Origin: Acidobacteriota bacterium
GTDB lineage: Bacteria; Acidobacteriota; Blastocatellia; Pyrinomonadales; Pyrinomonadaceae
Direction: 5' to 3'
NCBI GenBank assembly: GCA_003222975.1
Contig: QHXN01000021.1
Span: 1-64,000 of the forward strand
DNA: 64,000 nucleotides
Below the pieces are notes generated by a model. That model was not told the DNA's origin and did not search any database. It saw nothing but the letters and a program-made list of their open reading frames with translations. Below, one piece after another: positions 25,744 to 36,497 of the stretch. Positions within the stretch are counted from its first letter, which is position 1, and each line of letters begins with the position of its first letter. The position numbers and the translations under genes are program-made.

Positions 25744-25747
25744 GTTT

Positions 25748-26308
25748 ATGAGTCAGCAGTTCACGCCGAACAACCCTCTGCCGCAGGAGGCGAAAGTCCC
25801 ACCGAAGATGGCGGTCTTCCCGCCGGAGGTAGAGGCGGAGATTGAACGCCACCTGGCGAAGTACCCGGTGAAACGCTCGGCCATCCTGCCGCTGATGTTC
25901 ATCGTGCAGCGCGAGCGCGGCGGCTACCTCGACCCGCCGGGCGTAGCCTACCTGGCCGACCGCCTCGGCGTCCGCATCACCGACATCTGGGAAGTGGCGA
26001 CCTTCTACTCGATGATTAACACCGAGCCGGTGGGCCGCTACCACTTTCAGATTTGCAGGACGCTCTCGTGCAAGATTCTCGGCGCGGGCAAGATCACCGA
26101 ACAATGCACGAAGCGTCTGGGCATCAAGCCGGGCGAGACGAACGACGACGGCACGTTCTCGCTCTCCGAGGTCGAGTGCCTCGGCTCCTGCGGCACCGCG
26201 CCGATGATGCAGATCGGCTTCGACTACTACGAGAACCTGACGACCGAGAAGGTTGACGAGCTGATCGAGAAGTGCAAGAGCGGCGAGCTGTCGAACGGCG
26301 TGCGCTGA
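25748..26308 (+). CDS. nuoE: NADH-quinone oxidoreductase subunit E
   Basis: This thioredoxin-fold subunit carries the [2Fe-2S] cluster N1a. Cluster cysteines are in CRTLSCK and CLGSCGTAP, the usual 2+2 pattern. It has 186 aa. It is flanked on both sides by heptad hairpins of two different families, and no Shine-Dalgarno is visible before the ATG. Confidence 0.96.
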   Translation: MSQQFTPNNPLPQEAKVPPKMAVFPPEVEAEIERHLAKYPVKRSAILPLMFIVQRERGGYLDPPGVAYLADRLGVRITDIWEVATFYSMINTEPVGRYHFQICRTLSCKILGAGKITEQCTKRLGIKPGETNDDGTFSLSEVECLGSCGTAPMMQIGFDYYENLTTEKVDELIEKCKSGELSNGVR

Positions 26309-26312
26309 AAAG

Positions 26313-26422
26313 GCCGTAAAGCGTGACCCGTAAACCGTGACAAGTGGTTTCCGGTTCGGCAAGGCTCGCGGTTTCTGTCACAAGGCATTTCTCCTGTCAC
26401 GGTTCACGGTTTACGGTTTACG
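26313..26422. repeat. Heptad hairpin element, GTAAACC/GTGAACC family (copy 2)
   Basis: The left arm (26313-26344) is CCGTAAAGCGTGACCCGTAAACCGTGACAAG-type; the right arm (26394-26422) is TGTCACGGTTCACGGTTTACGGTTTACG-type. The loop of about 49 nt is unrelated to the loops of the other copies. It starts a few nt after the nuoE stop and ends 6 nt before the nuoF ATG. Confidence 0.88.
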
Positions 26423-26428
26423 AAAATT

Positions 26429-27748
26429 ATGTTCATCGGGGCAATCGGCTGCGAACCACTTCAACTCAGGCGCGTGAGTCTTGAGCGCTCGCGCACGCTC
26501 GACGTGTACCGACGCAACGGCGGCTACGAGGCGCTGCGGAAGGTTCTCGACGGCATGTCGCCTGACGACGTGATCGGCGAGGTCAAGAAATCCGCGCTCC
26601 GCGGTCGCGGCGGCGCGGGCTTTCCCACCGGGATGAAGTGGAGCTTCGTGCCCAAGGACTCGCCGAAGGCCCGCTACGTCGTCTGCAACGCCGACGAGTC
26701 GGAGCCGGGCACATTCAAAGACCGCTACCTGATGGAGCGCGACCCGCACCTGCTCATCGAGGGCATGTTGATTGCGGGCTACGCGCTCGGCGCGCGCGTG
26801 AACTACATCTACACGCGCGGCGAGTACCGCTACCTCATCGAGATCATGGACGAGGCGCTCGAAGAGGCGCGCACGGCGGGCCTCCTCGGCGACCGTGTTC
26901 TCGGCACGGACTTCAACTGCGAAATCTACACGCACACGGGCGCGGGCGCATACATCTGCGGCGAGGAGACGGCGCTTCTGAACTCGCTCGAAGGCTTGCG
27001 CGGCCACCCGCGCATGAAGCCGCCCTTCCCGGCGGTCGCCGGTCTTTATGGTTGCCCGACGGTCGTCAACAACGTCGAGACGCTCACAGCCGTGCCCGAC
27101 ATCATCAAGATGGGCGGCGACGCTTATAAAGCCCTCGGCACGGAGAAGAGCGGTGGGACGAAGCTCTGGTCTGTGTCGGGCCACGTTGCGCGCCCCGGCG
27201 TCTATGAACTGCCGATGGGTTACGACGACATGGAGAAGTTCATCATGGAGGACTGCCAGGGGATCACGAACGGGCGGCAACTGAAAGCCGTCATCCCCGG
27301 CGGGTCGAGTGTTTACATCATGCCCGCCGAGGACATCATCGGGCGTGACGTGCGGATGGACTACGAGGGCCTGGTCGCTGCCGGCTCGATGGTGGGATCG
27401 GGTGGCTTCATCGTGTTGGACGACACGGTTGACGTGTTCGAGTCAACGAAGAACCTGACGGAGTTCTACAAGCACGAGTCCTGCGGCTGGTGCACGCCCT
27501 GCCGCGAGGGAACGGACTGGCTCGTCAAGGTCTTCAAGCGCATCGAGTCGGGCGGCGGCAGGCCCGACGATGCACAGCTCCTGCTCGACATCGTTGACAA
27601 CATCGAGGGTAAAAGTTTCTGCCCGCTCGGTGATGCCGCCGCGTGGCCGATTCAGTCGGCGATCAAGAAGTTCCCCGAAGACTTCCGCAGGCACATTTCC
27701 AACGGCGCAAGCGGGGACGGCGGAAAAGAAGGATTACCGACGGCGTAG
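26429..27748 (+). CDS. nuoF: NADH-quinone oxidoreductase subunit F
   Basis: This subunit binds NADH and FMN and holds cluster N3. Motifs are RGRGGAGFPTGMKW (FMN/NADH glycine loop), CNADESEPGTFKDR, GAGAYICGEETALLNSLEG, and the [4Fe-4S] ligands in ESCGWCTPCREG. The final Cys is in GKSFCPLGDAAAWP. The length of 439 aa is normal. The retropepsin-like gene starts 4 nt after its stop. Confidence 0.97.
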   Translation: MFIGAIGCEPLQLRRVSLERSRTLDVYRRNGGYEALRKVLDGMSPDDVIGEVKKSALRGRGGAGFPTGMKWSFVPKDSPKARYVVCNADESEPGTFKDRYLMERDPHLLIEGMLIAGYALGARVNYIYTRGEYRYLIEIMDEALEEARTAGLLGDRVLGTDFNCEIYTHTGAGAYICGEETALLNSLEGLRGHPRMKPPFPAVAGLYGCPTVVNNVETLTAVPDIIKMGGDAYKALGTEKSGGTKLWSVSGHVARPGVYELPMGYDDMEKFIMEDCQGITNGRQLKAVIPGGSSVYIMPAEDIIGRDVRMDYEGLVAAGSMVGSGGFIVLDDTVDVFESTKNLTEFYKHESCGWCTPCREGTDWLVKVFKRIESGGGRPDDAQLLLDIVDNIEGKSFCPLGDAAAWPIQSAIKKFPEDFRRHISNGASGDGGKEGLPTA

Positions 27749-27752
27749 GGCT

Positions 27753-28166
27753 ATGGGTGAAGCCAGGGTTCAGGTGAAGCTACTCAATGCCATTGATGAA
27801 GGCATGGCCCGGCGCGGGTTACTGCCTGTGGATCAGGTTCGTACCTACGAGGCCAATGCGCTGGTTGATTCCGGCGCGGTTAGCAGTGTGTTGCCCGTCG
27901 AAGTAACCCGCAGGCTCGGGCTGGAGGTAGTTGACCGGCGCGTTGACCAGTACGCGAATGGCTCTCAGGAGGTCGTTGACGTGACGGAGCCGGTTGCTAT
28001 CGTTATCAACAATCGCAAGACGGTCGAGCAGACATTGGTGATCGGGGATGAAGTATTGATAGGACAGACGGTGCTTGAAACTCTGGATTTGCTCGTTGAC
28101 TGCGCCAACGGGCGCGTCATCACGAATCCGGCGCACCCTGATCAGACAGTCAACAAAGTCAAGTAA
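27753..28166 (+). CDS. Retropepsin-like (clan AA) aspartic protease inside the nuo operon
   Basis: This 137-aa single-domain protein carries the aspartic protease motif ALVDSGAVSSVLP, with Asp-Ser-Gly in place of the more common Asp-Thr-Gly, and a C-terminal LLVDCANGRVITNPAHP. Small proteins of this kind (TIGR03698-like, one catalytic Asp, presumably active as dimers) are frequent in cyanobacteria. Their substrates are not known to me. I start at the ATG 4 nt after nuoF; an open frame continues upstream only inside nuoF. Codons are visibly less G+C-rich (many GTT, GAT, CTG/TTG) than in nuoF or nuoG, which suggests later acquisition. It may be an operon passenger or may act on complex I. Confidence 0.82.
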   Translation: MGEARVQVKLLNAIDEGMARRGLLPVDQVRTYEANALVDSGAVSSVLPVEVTRRLGLEVVDRRVDQYANGSQEVVDVTEPVAIVINNRKTVEQTLVIGDEVLIGQTVLETLDLLVDCANGRVITNPAHPDQTVNKVK

Positions 28167-28178
28167 CAGGTCTCAGGA

Positions 28179-30467
28179 ATGGCAGAGCTTATTAAAGTCA
28201 TAATCAACGGGCAGGACTTTCAGGTCGAGAAGGGCGCGCGCCTCATTGATGCGTGCCGCGAGAACGGCTACTCGATTGCCAGTTTCTGCTACTACGCAGA
28301 CCTCGCGCTCCAGGCGTCGTGCCGGATGTGCTTGGTGCGCATCGAGAAGATGCCGAAGCTGCAAACGTCCTGCACGATCACCTGCACCGACGGCATGGTC
28401 GTCACGACCGAGAGCGAGGAGATCGAGAAGGCGCGGCGCGGGATGGTCGAGTTCCTCCTGGCGAACCACCCGCTCGACTGCCCCGTCTGCGACCGCGGCG
28501 GCGAGTGCGAGCTTCAGGAGATGGTCTTCGACTGGGGCGACCTCGAAGAGCGCTTCACCGAGCGGAAGAACTACGCGCCCGAAAAATTCCTCTCGCCCGT
28601 GGTCGCCAACGACTCGCAGCGCTGCATCCTCTGCAAGCGCTGCACGCGCGTCTGCGACGAGTGGATGGGCGAGGACGCCATCGAGGCGGGCGGGCGCGGC
28701 GCGCACACCGTCATCGGAACTTACGGCGGCTGGCTCAACTGCTCGCAGTGCGGCAACTGCATCGAGGTCTGCCCGACGGGCACTCTGCTCGATGCAACCT
28801 ACCGCCACCAGACGCGACCGTGGGAGTTGAGCCGCACGACCTCGACCTGCAGTTTCTGCTCCGACGGCTGCCAACTCTCCGTCGGCTCGCGCCGCGGCGA
28901 GGTGATGCGTGTCGTCGCGCGCGACCGCTACGTCAACGGGCACAACGGCGAGTTCCTCTGCATCAAGGGCCGCTTCGCGCACCCGTTCGTCAACCACGAG
29001 GAGCGCCTGCGCACGCCGCTCGTCCGCTACAAGAAGGGGGGCCGCCTCGTCCCCACGACATGGGAGGAGGCCGTCCGCTTCGCCGCGCAGAAACTTCAGG
29101 AGGTGAAGGACGCGCACGGCGGCAGCGCAATCGGCGTCGTCGGCAGCCCCCGCCTGACGAACGAGTCGAACTGGGCTTTGCTCAGGTTCGCGCGCGACGT
29201 TCTGGGCACGGACAAGTACACGGCCTCGGAAGCCTTCTCGCTCGCCCCCTTCTTCGAGAACCTGTCCGCGCCGCTCGCGACGCACAAGGACATTCGCCAC
29301 GCCAAAACCATCGTGCTCATCGGCGGCGAGCCGGAGGAGTTGCAGCCGCTCACGGGCAAGCAGGTTCGCCAGGCGGTGCGCAACGGCGGCGCGAAGCTCG
29401 TCATCTTCAACAGCGTCCCCATCCGCCTGAAGGAACAGGCCGCGCAGTTCGTACACATCAGGCCCGGCTCGGAAGACGCCGTCGTGCTCGCGCTCGCCTC
29501 GCCTGGCGACGCCGAAGTTGCCGCAAGCAAGCTCGGCGTTGAGGCAGACGAGATTGGCAAGGCGAGCCAGATCATCAGCGAGACGGCGGGCGACGTTGTT
29601 CTCATGTTCGGCGGCGAGCTGAGTGCCGAGGCTCAATCGGTCGTCGCGCAACTGCCGGCGGCCTTCGGCGAGAAAGAAGGGCGGCGCTTCCTCCTCCACC
29701 CGCTGCCCCTCTTCAACAACAGCGTCGGCGTCCACGACCTCGGACTGATGAATGGTGCGCTGAACCCGCTCGAAATCCTCGACGCGGCTGGCAGCGAAGT
29801 GCGCGCGTTGTACGTCGCGGGCGGCTTCCTCCCCGCGCACCTCGAAGGGCGCGAGGGCGCGCTCTCACGGCTCGACTTCCTCGCCGTGCAGGAGCTTTTT
29901 CTGACCGAGACGGCTGAGGCCGCGGACGTAATCTTCCCCGCTGCCTCGTTCGCCGAGACGGACGGCACGTTCACGAACAGCGACGGCCTCGTCCAGCGCG
30001 TGCGCCAATCAATCCCGCCCGTCCACCAGTCGAAGCCCGACTGGGCCATCACCTCGCAGCTCGCGTCGGCGCTCGGCACAGACCTCGGTTTCCAGATGTC
30101 TTCGAGCAACATCTTCCTCGACATCGCGCACGGCGTCCCGGCATACGAGGGCCTGCGCTACCCCCTGCTCAAAGATGAGTCGAAACCGGTGCAGGTCAAA
30201 CACGCACTCGCCGGGCGGCGCGACGTGACGGCGCAACTCGCCGAGCTGCGCCGCGCCCTCGAATCACTTGACGAGAACGCGGAGAAAATTACGGAGACGC
30301 CTCCGGTCGGGCACGAGCTGTTCAAGCTCGGCGTGCTGACGAGCAAGGTTCCGCAATTCCACCTGCTCGCCGCCGGCAACCCCGAACCCGAAAGCGTCCT
30401 GGTTTCCCCCCTCTACCAGATTACGCTTGACCCAGGTTTGCGGCGCGAGGCCGCGGCGGGAGACTGA
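28179..30467 (+). CDS. nuoG: NADH-quinone oxidoreductase subunit G
   Basis: This is the large 75-kDa-type subunit. An N-terminal [2Fe-2S] domain is followed by HPLDCPVCDRGGECELQ (His-Cys3 cluster N5) and two [4Fe-4S] sites (CILCKRCTRVC and CSQCGNCIEVC). Then comes a molybdopterin-oxidoreductase-like domain (about 215-700) that contains an additional Cys motif CSFCSDGC. It has 762 aa, in the usual range. It begins 12 nt after the protease gene. Confidence 0.96.
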   Translation: MAELIKVIINGQDFQVEKGARLIDACRENGYSIASFCYYADLALQASCRMCLVRIEKMPKLQTSCTITCTDGMVVTTESEEIEKARRGMVEFLLANHPLDCPVCDRGGECELQEMVFDWGDLEERFTERKNYAPEKFLSPVVANDSQRCILCKRCTRVCDEWMGEDAIEAGGRGAHTVIGTYGGWLNCSQCGNCIEVCPTGTLLDATYRHQTRPWELSRTTSTCSFCSDGCQLSVGSRRGEVMRVVARDRYVNGHNGEFLCIKGRFAHPFVNHEERLRTPLVRYKKGGRLVPTTWEEAVRFAAQKLQEVKDAHGGSAIGVVGSPRLTNESNWALLRFARDVLGTDKYTASEAFSLAPFFENLSAPLATHKDIRHAKTIVLIGGEPEELQPLTGKQVRQAVRNGGAKLVIFNSVPIRLKEQAAQFVHIRPGSEDAVVLALASPGDAEVAASKLGVEADEIGKASQIISETAGDVVLMFGGELSAEAQSVVAQLPAAFGEKEGRRFLLHPLPLFNNSVGVHDLGLMNGALNPLEILDAAGSEVRALYVAGGFLPAHLEGREGALSRLDFLAVQELFLTETAEAADVIFPAASFAETDGTFTNSDGLVQRVRQSIPPVHQSKPDWAITSQLASALGTDLGFQMSSSNIFLDIAHGVPAYEGLRYPLLKDESKPVQVKHALAGRRDVTAQLAELRRALESLDENAEKITETPPVGHELFKLGVLTSKVPQFHLLAAGNPEPESVLVSPLYQITLDPGLRREAAAGD

Positions 30468-30470
30468 GAA

Positions 30471-30560
30471 GAAATGATGAATGCGGAATGATGAGTGATG
30501 AATTATAAGCGGCGGGTTTCTTAACATTCATCATTTCGCATTCATCATTCATCATTTAGC
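30471..30560. repeat. Heptad hairpin element, ATTCATC family (copy 2)
   Basis: The left arm (30471-30503) has units ATGATGA/ATGCGGA/ATGATGA/GTGATGA. The right arm (30534-30560) has ATTCATC/ATTTCGC/ATTCATC/ATTCATC/ATTTAG. The loop resembles that of the nuoD-nuoE copy (GAATTATAAGC against GAATTGAAAGC), so the two are related elements. It ends about 5 nt before the ATG of the 37-codon ORF. Confidence 0.9.
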
Positions 30561-30564
30561 GATT

Positions 30565-30678
30565 ATGGACTGGCTGACTAATCTCGTCGGGCCGGACTGG
30601 GCGCGTCGTGCTCATTTCGGGGCGGTCGCGATCCTGAACGTAATCATAACGGCGACCGTTCTATTCCTCCGGCTTTGA
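30565..30678 (+). CDS. 37-aa single-pass membrane peptide at the nuoH-nuoI position
   Basis: This frame encodes MDWLTNLVGPDWARRAHFGA, then a hydrophobic stretch (about residues 19-35) ending in VLFLRL. It lies where nuoH and nuoI stand in a standard operon, between nuoG and nuoJ, and it has the same hairpin-to-ATG spacing as nuoE. The hydrophobic segment and position suggest a real small membrane protein or a complex I accessory peptide. A degraded nuoH start is less likely because no NuoH motif is visible. I recognise no family. Confidence 0.5.
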   Translation: MDWLTNLVGPDWARRAHFGAVAILNVIITATVLFLRL

Positions 30679-30717
30679 CGAATTGAAAAACGACGGGCCA
30701 GCGCGGACGGCTTTAAC

Positions 30718-30748
30718 TCGTCACTTGTCACCCGTCACTCGTCACTTG
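30718..30748. repeat. Solo heptad arm, CACTYGT type
   Basis: Four 7-nt units (CACTTGT/CACCCGT/CACTCGT/CACTTG) lie 5 nt before the nuoJ ATG. I see no complementary left arm between 30679 and 30717. It is the only single-arm member in the window and ends at the same distance from a start codon as the paired elements. Confidence 0.65.
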
Positions 30749-30753
30749 CTTTT

Positions 30754-31443
30754 ATGTTCACGATACCGCTCTTCGTTCTCTTCGGCGCGATGGCCGTCGG
30801 CTGCGCACTCGCGATGGTGGCGCAGCGCAACCCGCTCTACAGCGCCATCTCGCTGATCGGCGTCTTCGTCTCGCTCGCCTGCCTCTACATGACTCTGCAA
30901 GCGCCCTTCATCGCGGCGGTGCAGGTCATCGTCTATGCGGGCGCAATCATGGTGCTCGTCGTCTTCGTCATCATGCTCCTCAACGTGGAGGAGGAGGTGC
31001 GCCGCCCCGTCCGCCTGCGCTTCCTGGTTCCGGTCGGAGTCCTCCTCGCGGCGATCCTCATCGGTGAGGCCGCCTTCATCCTGAAGCTGCCGGGCGCGGC
31101 GTCGCGCATTGACGCGTTCGGCCAGCGCCCCTCCGACGTGGGGCTGACGGCCTCAATCGGCACGGCGCTGTTCACAGAGTACCTGCTCCCGTTCGAGGTC
31201 ACTTCGGTTCTGATACTGATGGCCTTAGTTGGCGCGATCACGCTCGCGCGCCGCACGGCGACGCCGCGACTCGCCGCCCCCGGAAACGTTGACACCGAGC
31301 CGCCCGAACTCGGCCCCCGCGGTGAAGTGTTCATCCGTCCCGGCGACACGGCGGAGACCGGACGCGCGTTCGCGCGACACCAGCTCCAGCGCGGCGAGGC
31401 CGCGGCCTCCGCGAAGAGGACTGGAGAGGAGGGCGAACGATGA
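30754..31443 (+). CDS. nuoJ: NADH-quinone oxidoreductase subunit J
   Basis: This membrane subunit has five predicted transmembrane helices in residues 1-165 and the family core [20 protein letters not shown]. It has 229 aa with a ~60-residue hydrophilic C-terminal tail. Its stop overlaps the nuoK start by 4 nt (ATGA). Confidence 0.94.
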   Translation: MFTIPLFVLFGAMAVGCALAMVAQRNPLYSAISLIGVFVSLACLYMTLQAPFIAAVQVIVYAGAIMVLVVFVIMLLNVEEEVRRPVRLRFLVPVGVLLAAILIGEAAFILKLPGAASRIDAFGQRPSDVGLTASIGTALFTEYLLPFEVTSVLILMALVGAITLARRTATPRLAAPGNVDTEPPELGPRGEVFIRPGDTAETGRAFARHQLQRGEAAASAKRTGEEGER

Positions 31444-31742
31444 TTCCGCTGTCCTGGTATCTGGCGCTCTCGGCGGTTCTGTTCACCATCGGAGTGGTCG
31501 GCGTCATCATCAAACGCAACGTCATCTCGATGTTCATGTGCATCGAGCTGATGCTCAACGCCGTCAACCTGACGTTCGTCGCCTTCTCCAGCTACTTCGG
31601 CGACGTGACCGGCCAGCTCTTCGTCTTCATCGTGATGACGGTCGCCGCGGCAGAGGCCGCCGTGGGCCTAGGCATCGTCATCGCCATCTTCCGCAACCGC
31701 GAGTCGCTCGATGTTGACGACGCGAGCGTGTTGAGACTTTAA
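31440..31742 (+). CDS. nuoK: NADH-quinone oxidoreductase subunit K
   Basis: This 100-aa, three-helix membrane subunit contains the proton-path glutamates, in [20 protein letters not shown] and [18 protein letters not shown]. The length is exactly that of the family. It is coupled to nuoJ, and a GTAAACC/GTGAACC heptad hairpin follows its stop. Confidence 0.96.
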   Translation: MIPLSWYLALSAVLFTIGVVGVIIKRNVISMFMCIELMLNAVNLTFVAFSSYFGDVTGQLFVFIVMTVAAAEAAVGLGIVIAIFRNRESLDVDDASVLRL

Positions 31743-31744
31743 AG

Positions 31745-31853
31745 GCCGTAAACCGTGAACCGTAAACCGTGACGAGACGAAAGCGACTTTCATTGTTCAC
31801 GGTTGGCGGGCAGCGGGTTTTAACTTGTCACGGTTTACGGTTCACGGTTTACG
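31745..31853. repeat. Heptad hairpin element, GTAAACC/GTGAACC family (copy 3)
   Basis: The left arm (31745-31775) is CCGTAAACCGTGAACCGTAAACCGTGAC-type; the right arm (31824-31853) is TGTCACGGTTTACGGTTCACGGTTTACG-type. The ~48-nt loop itself contains a degenerate internal unit (TTGTTCACGGTTGGCGG). It starts right after the nuoK stop and ends 6 nt before the nuoL ATG, here with a weak GAAGG between. Confidence 0.9.
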
Positions 31854-31859
31854 AAGGCT

Positions 31860-34241
<2,382 letters not shown>

Positions 34242-34248
34242 ATCCGAG

Positions 34249-35838
34249 ATGCAGCAATACCTGCTCACAATCCTGATCCTGCTGCCCGCGGTCGGCGCGC
34301 TCGCCGTCGGTCTGCACGGCTCCGCCCCATACGCGCGCGCGCAGCACTACAGATGGATCGCCCTCGGCTTCTCCGCGCTGACCTTCGCGGTCTCGCTCCT
34401 TCTGCTCGGCGCGCCCGTCGGCCTCGGCGCGGGCGGCACTTTCCACTTCGTCCAGGACTTGCCGTGGGTCGAGTCCGTCGGCGCGCACTACCACCTCGGC
34501 GTTGACGGGATAAGCCTGTGGCTCGTGCTCCTGACGACGCTGCTCGTCCCCGTCTCCATCCTGTCAAGCTGGACTGCGATTGAGAAGCGCGAGCTTGCGT
34601 TCTACGCGTCCATGCTCGTCATGGAGTCGGCGATGATCGGCGTCTTCGTCTCGCTCGACCTGCTGCTGTTCTACCTCTTCTTCGAGGCGTCGCTCGTGCC
34701 GATGTTCTTCCTCATCGGCGTGTGGGGCGGCGACCGAAAGCTCTACGCCGCCATCAAGTTCTTCATCTACACGGCGGTCGGGAGCCTCCTGATGCTCGCC
34801 GGCATCATCGCGCTCTGGTACGCCTTCGGCACGTTCGACTACGCGCAGATTCTCGCCGCGCTCCAGGCCGACCCGCACAGGCTCACCGCCGAGTGGGCGT
34901 TCTGGCTCTTCCTCGCCTTCGCCTTCGCCTTCAGCATCAAGATACCGCTCTTCCCCCTGCACACGTGGCTGCCGGACGCGCATACGGAAGCGCCGACCGC
35001 CGGAAGCGTCATCCTCGCGGGAGTGCTCCTCAAGATGGGCACATACGGATTACTGCGCTTCAACTTCGCGCTCTTCCCCGAACAGGCGCGCAACTTCGCG
35101 CCGCTCTTCGTCGTGCTCGCCGTCATCGGCATCATCTACGGCGCGCTCGTCGCGATGGTGCAGCCGGACGTGAAAAGGCTCGTGGCCTACTCGTCCGTCA
35201 GTCACATGGGCTTCGTCGTGCTCGGCATGTTCAGTTTCACGGAGTGGGGCATGCAGGGCGCGCTCTACCAGATGCTCAACCACGGCGTCTCCACGGGGGC
35301 GCTCTTCCTGCTCGTCGGGATGATCTACGAGCGGCGGCACACCAGACAGATCGCGGACTTCGGCGGACTGTCGAAGCCGATGCCTCTGTTCGCCACGCTT
35401 TTCGTTTTCACGGCGCTCTCGTCCGTCGGGCTGCCGCTCTTGAACGGCTTCGTCGGCGAGTTCCTCATCATGTTCGGCACGTGGAACACAGGCTTTGTTT
35501 ATCTGTTTTGGGTCGGCGAGCGCGCCTTTCATTTAAACACGTGGGTCGTGACGATGCTGGCGGCGACGGGCGTCATCTGGGCCGCCGTTTACATGCTCTG
35601 GATGTTGCAGCGCGTCCTGTTCGGGCGTGTGACGAACGAGAAGAACCGGCGGCTCGCCGACTTGAACTGGCGTGAGATCGGCCTGCTTCTGCCGCTGCTC
35701 GCGCTGATGGTCTTCATGGGCGCTTACCCGCGCCCCTTCCTCGAACGCTCGCGCGCGAGCATCGAGCAGGTGCGCGCGCGCGTCGTCGCGGGCGAGACGC
35801 AGGGCGTCTTCTCCGCCGCGGCGCAGGAGTCGAAGTAA
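34249..35838 (+). CDS. nuoM: NADH-quinone oxidoreductase subunit M
   Basis: This is an antiporter-like proton-pumping subunit with about 14 helices. Visible motifs are FYLFFEASLVPMFFLIGVWG, KIPLFPLHTWLPDAHTEAP, and YSSVSHMGFVVLGMF. It has 529 aa, normal for the family. It starts 7 nt after nuoL. Confidence 0.96.
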   Translation: MQQYLLTILILLPAVGALAVGLHGSAPYARAQHYRWIALGFSALTFAVSLLLLGAPVGLGAGGTFHFVQDLPWVESVGAHYHLGVDGISLWLVLLTTLLVPVSILSSWTAIEKRELAFYASMLVMESAMIGVFVSLDLLLFYLFFEASLVPMFFLIGVWGGDRKLYAAIKFFIYTAVGSLLMLAGIIALWYAFGTFDYAQILAALQADPHRLTAEWAFWLFLAFAFAFSIKIPLFPLHTWLPDAHTEAPTAGSVILAGVLLKMGTYGLLRFNFALFPEQARNFAPLFVVLAVIGIIYGALVAMVQPDVKRLVAYSSVSHMGFVVLGMFSFTEWGMQGALYQMLNHGVSTGALFLLVGMIYERRHTRQIADFGGLSKPMPLFATLFVFTALSSVGLPLLNGFVGEFLIMFGTWNTGFVYLFWVGERAFHLNTWVVTMLAATGVIWAAVYMLWMLQRVLFGRVTNEKNRRLADLNWREIGLLLPLLALMVFMGAYPRPFLERSRASIEQVRARVVAGETQGVFSAAAQESK

Positions 35839-35861
35839 TTTCTTAGCGGACTCTTTTTCTG

Positions 35862-36446
35862 ATGCGACGAGTTTCGATCTTCATCTTCTTGTTGCTGCTC
35901 GCGGCCTTCTGCCAACAGGCTGGGGCGCAGCAGAAGGAAGCAACGAAGGAAGCGGCATCCGACGTGCCGCGCGAAATCGGCTTCAGGCTGAAGGGCCTGG
36001 ACGGAAAGTTCTACGACACGTCGGAGATGCGCGGGCAGGTGCTCGTCGTCTCCTTCGGGGCGACGTGGTGCACGCCCTGCATCTGGGAGTCGGTCGCCAT
36101 CGAGGAGTTGAAGGAGGAGTACGCGGGCAAGCCCGTCCGGTTCCTCGCGGTCAACATCGAGGACACGAAGCGCATGCCCAACGAAGTCCTTCGCTACTAC
36201 GCGAAGGAGCGCAGGGTAACCGTCCCGGTGCTACGCGACCCCGGCGGCGAGGCGCTGGCGCAGTTCACCGAAGGGGAGCGCATCCCCGTCCTCGTCTTCT
36301 TCGACCGCGAAGGACACTTCGACGCGCCGGCGCGCAACGGCATGCAACAGGAGATAGCCCTCTACAAACAGATGGTGCGCGAACGCGTGAACGCGCTGCT
36401 GAGCCGACAGACGGGGAAGGCCGAGGCGAGCGCCCGCGAGAAGTGA
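35862..36446 (+). CDS. TlpA/ResA-like thioredoxin-fold protein between nuoM and nuoN
   Basis: The product is exported, with a signal peptide at about 1-22 (FIFLLLLAAFCQQAGAQ). The thioredoxin-like domain has active site WCTPC (Cys70, Cys73), and a cis-Pro region is at RIPVLVFFD. TlpA/ResA proteins reduce or shuffle disulfides outside the membrane, often for cytochrome c maturation. Its place between nuoM and nuoN is unusual; a ResA-like role fits the large multihaem cluster further on, but that link is inference. It has 194 aa. Confidence 0.85.
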   Translation: MRRVSIFIFLLLLAAFCQQAGAQQKEATKEAASDVPREIGFRLKGLDGKFYDTSEMRGQVLVVSFGATWCTPCIWESVAIEELKEEYAGKPVRFLAVNIEDTKRMPNEVLRYYAKERRVTVPVLRDPGGEALAQFTEGERIPVLVFFDREGHFDAPARNGMQQEIALYKQMVRERVNALLSRQTGKAEASAREK

Positions 36447-36497
36447 GATGTCAAACGCCCGCCCAAGTCCGCGGGCGGATCGGTGAGAGTTGAGACG

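Noticed and set aside
28173-29840. 555-codon - strand open frame across nuoG
   Set aside because: It is antisense to nuoG, whose cluster motifs are intact.
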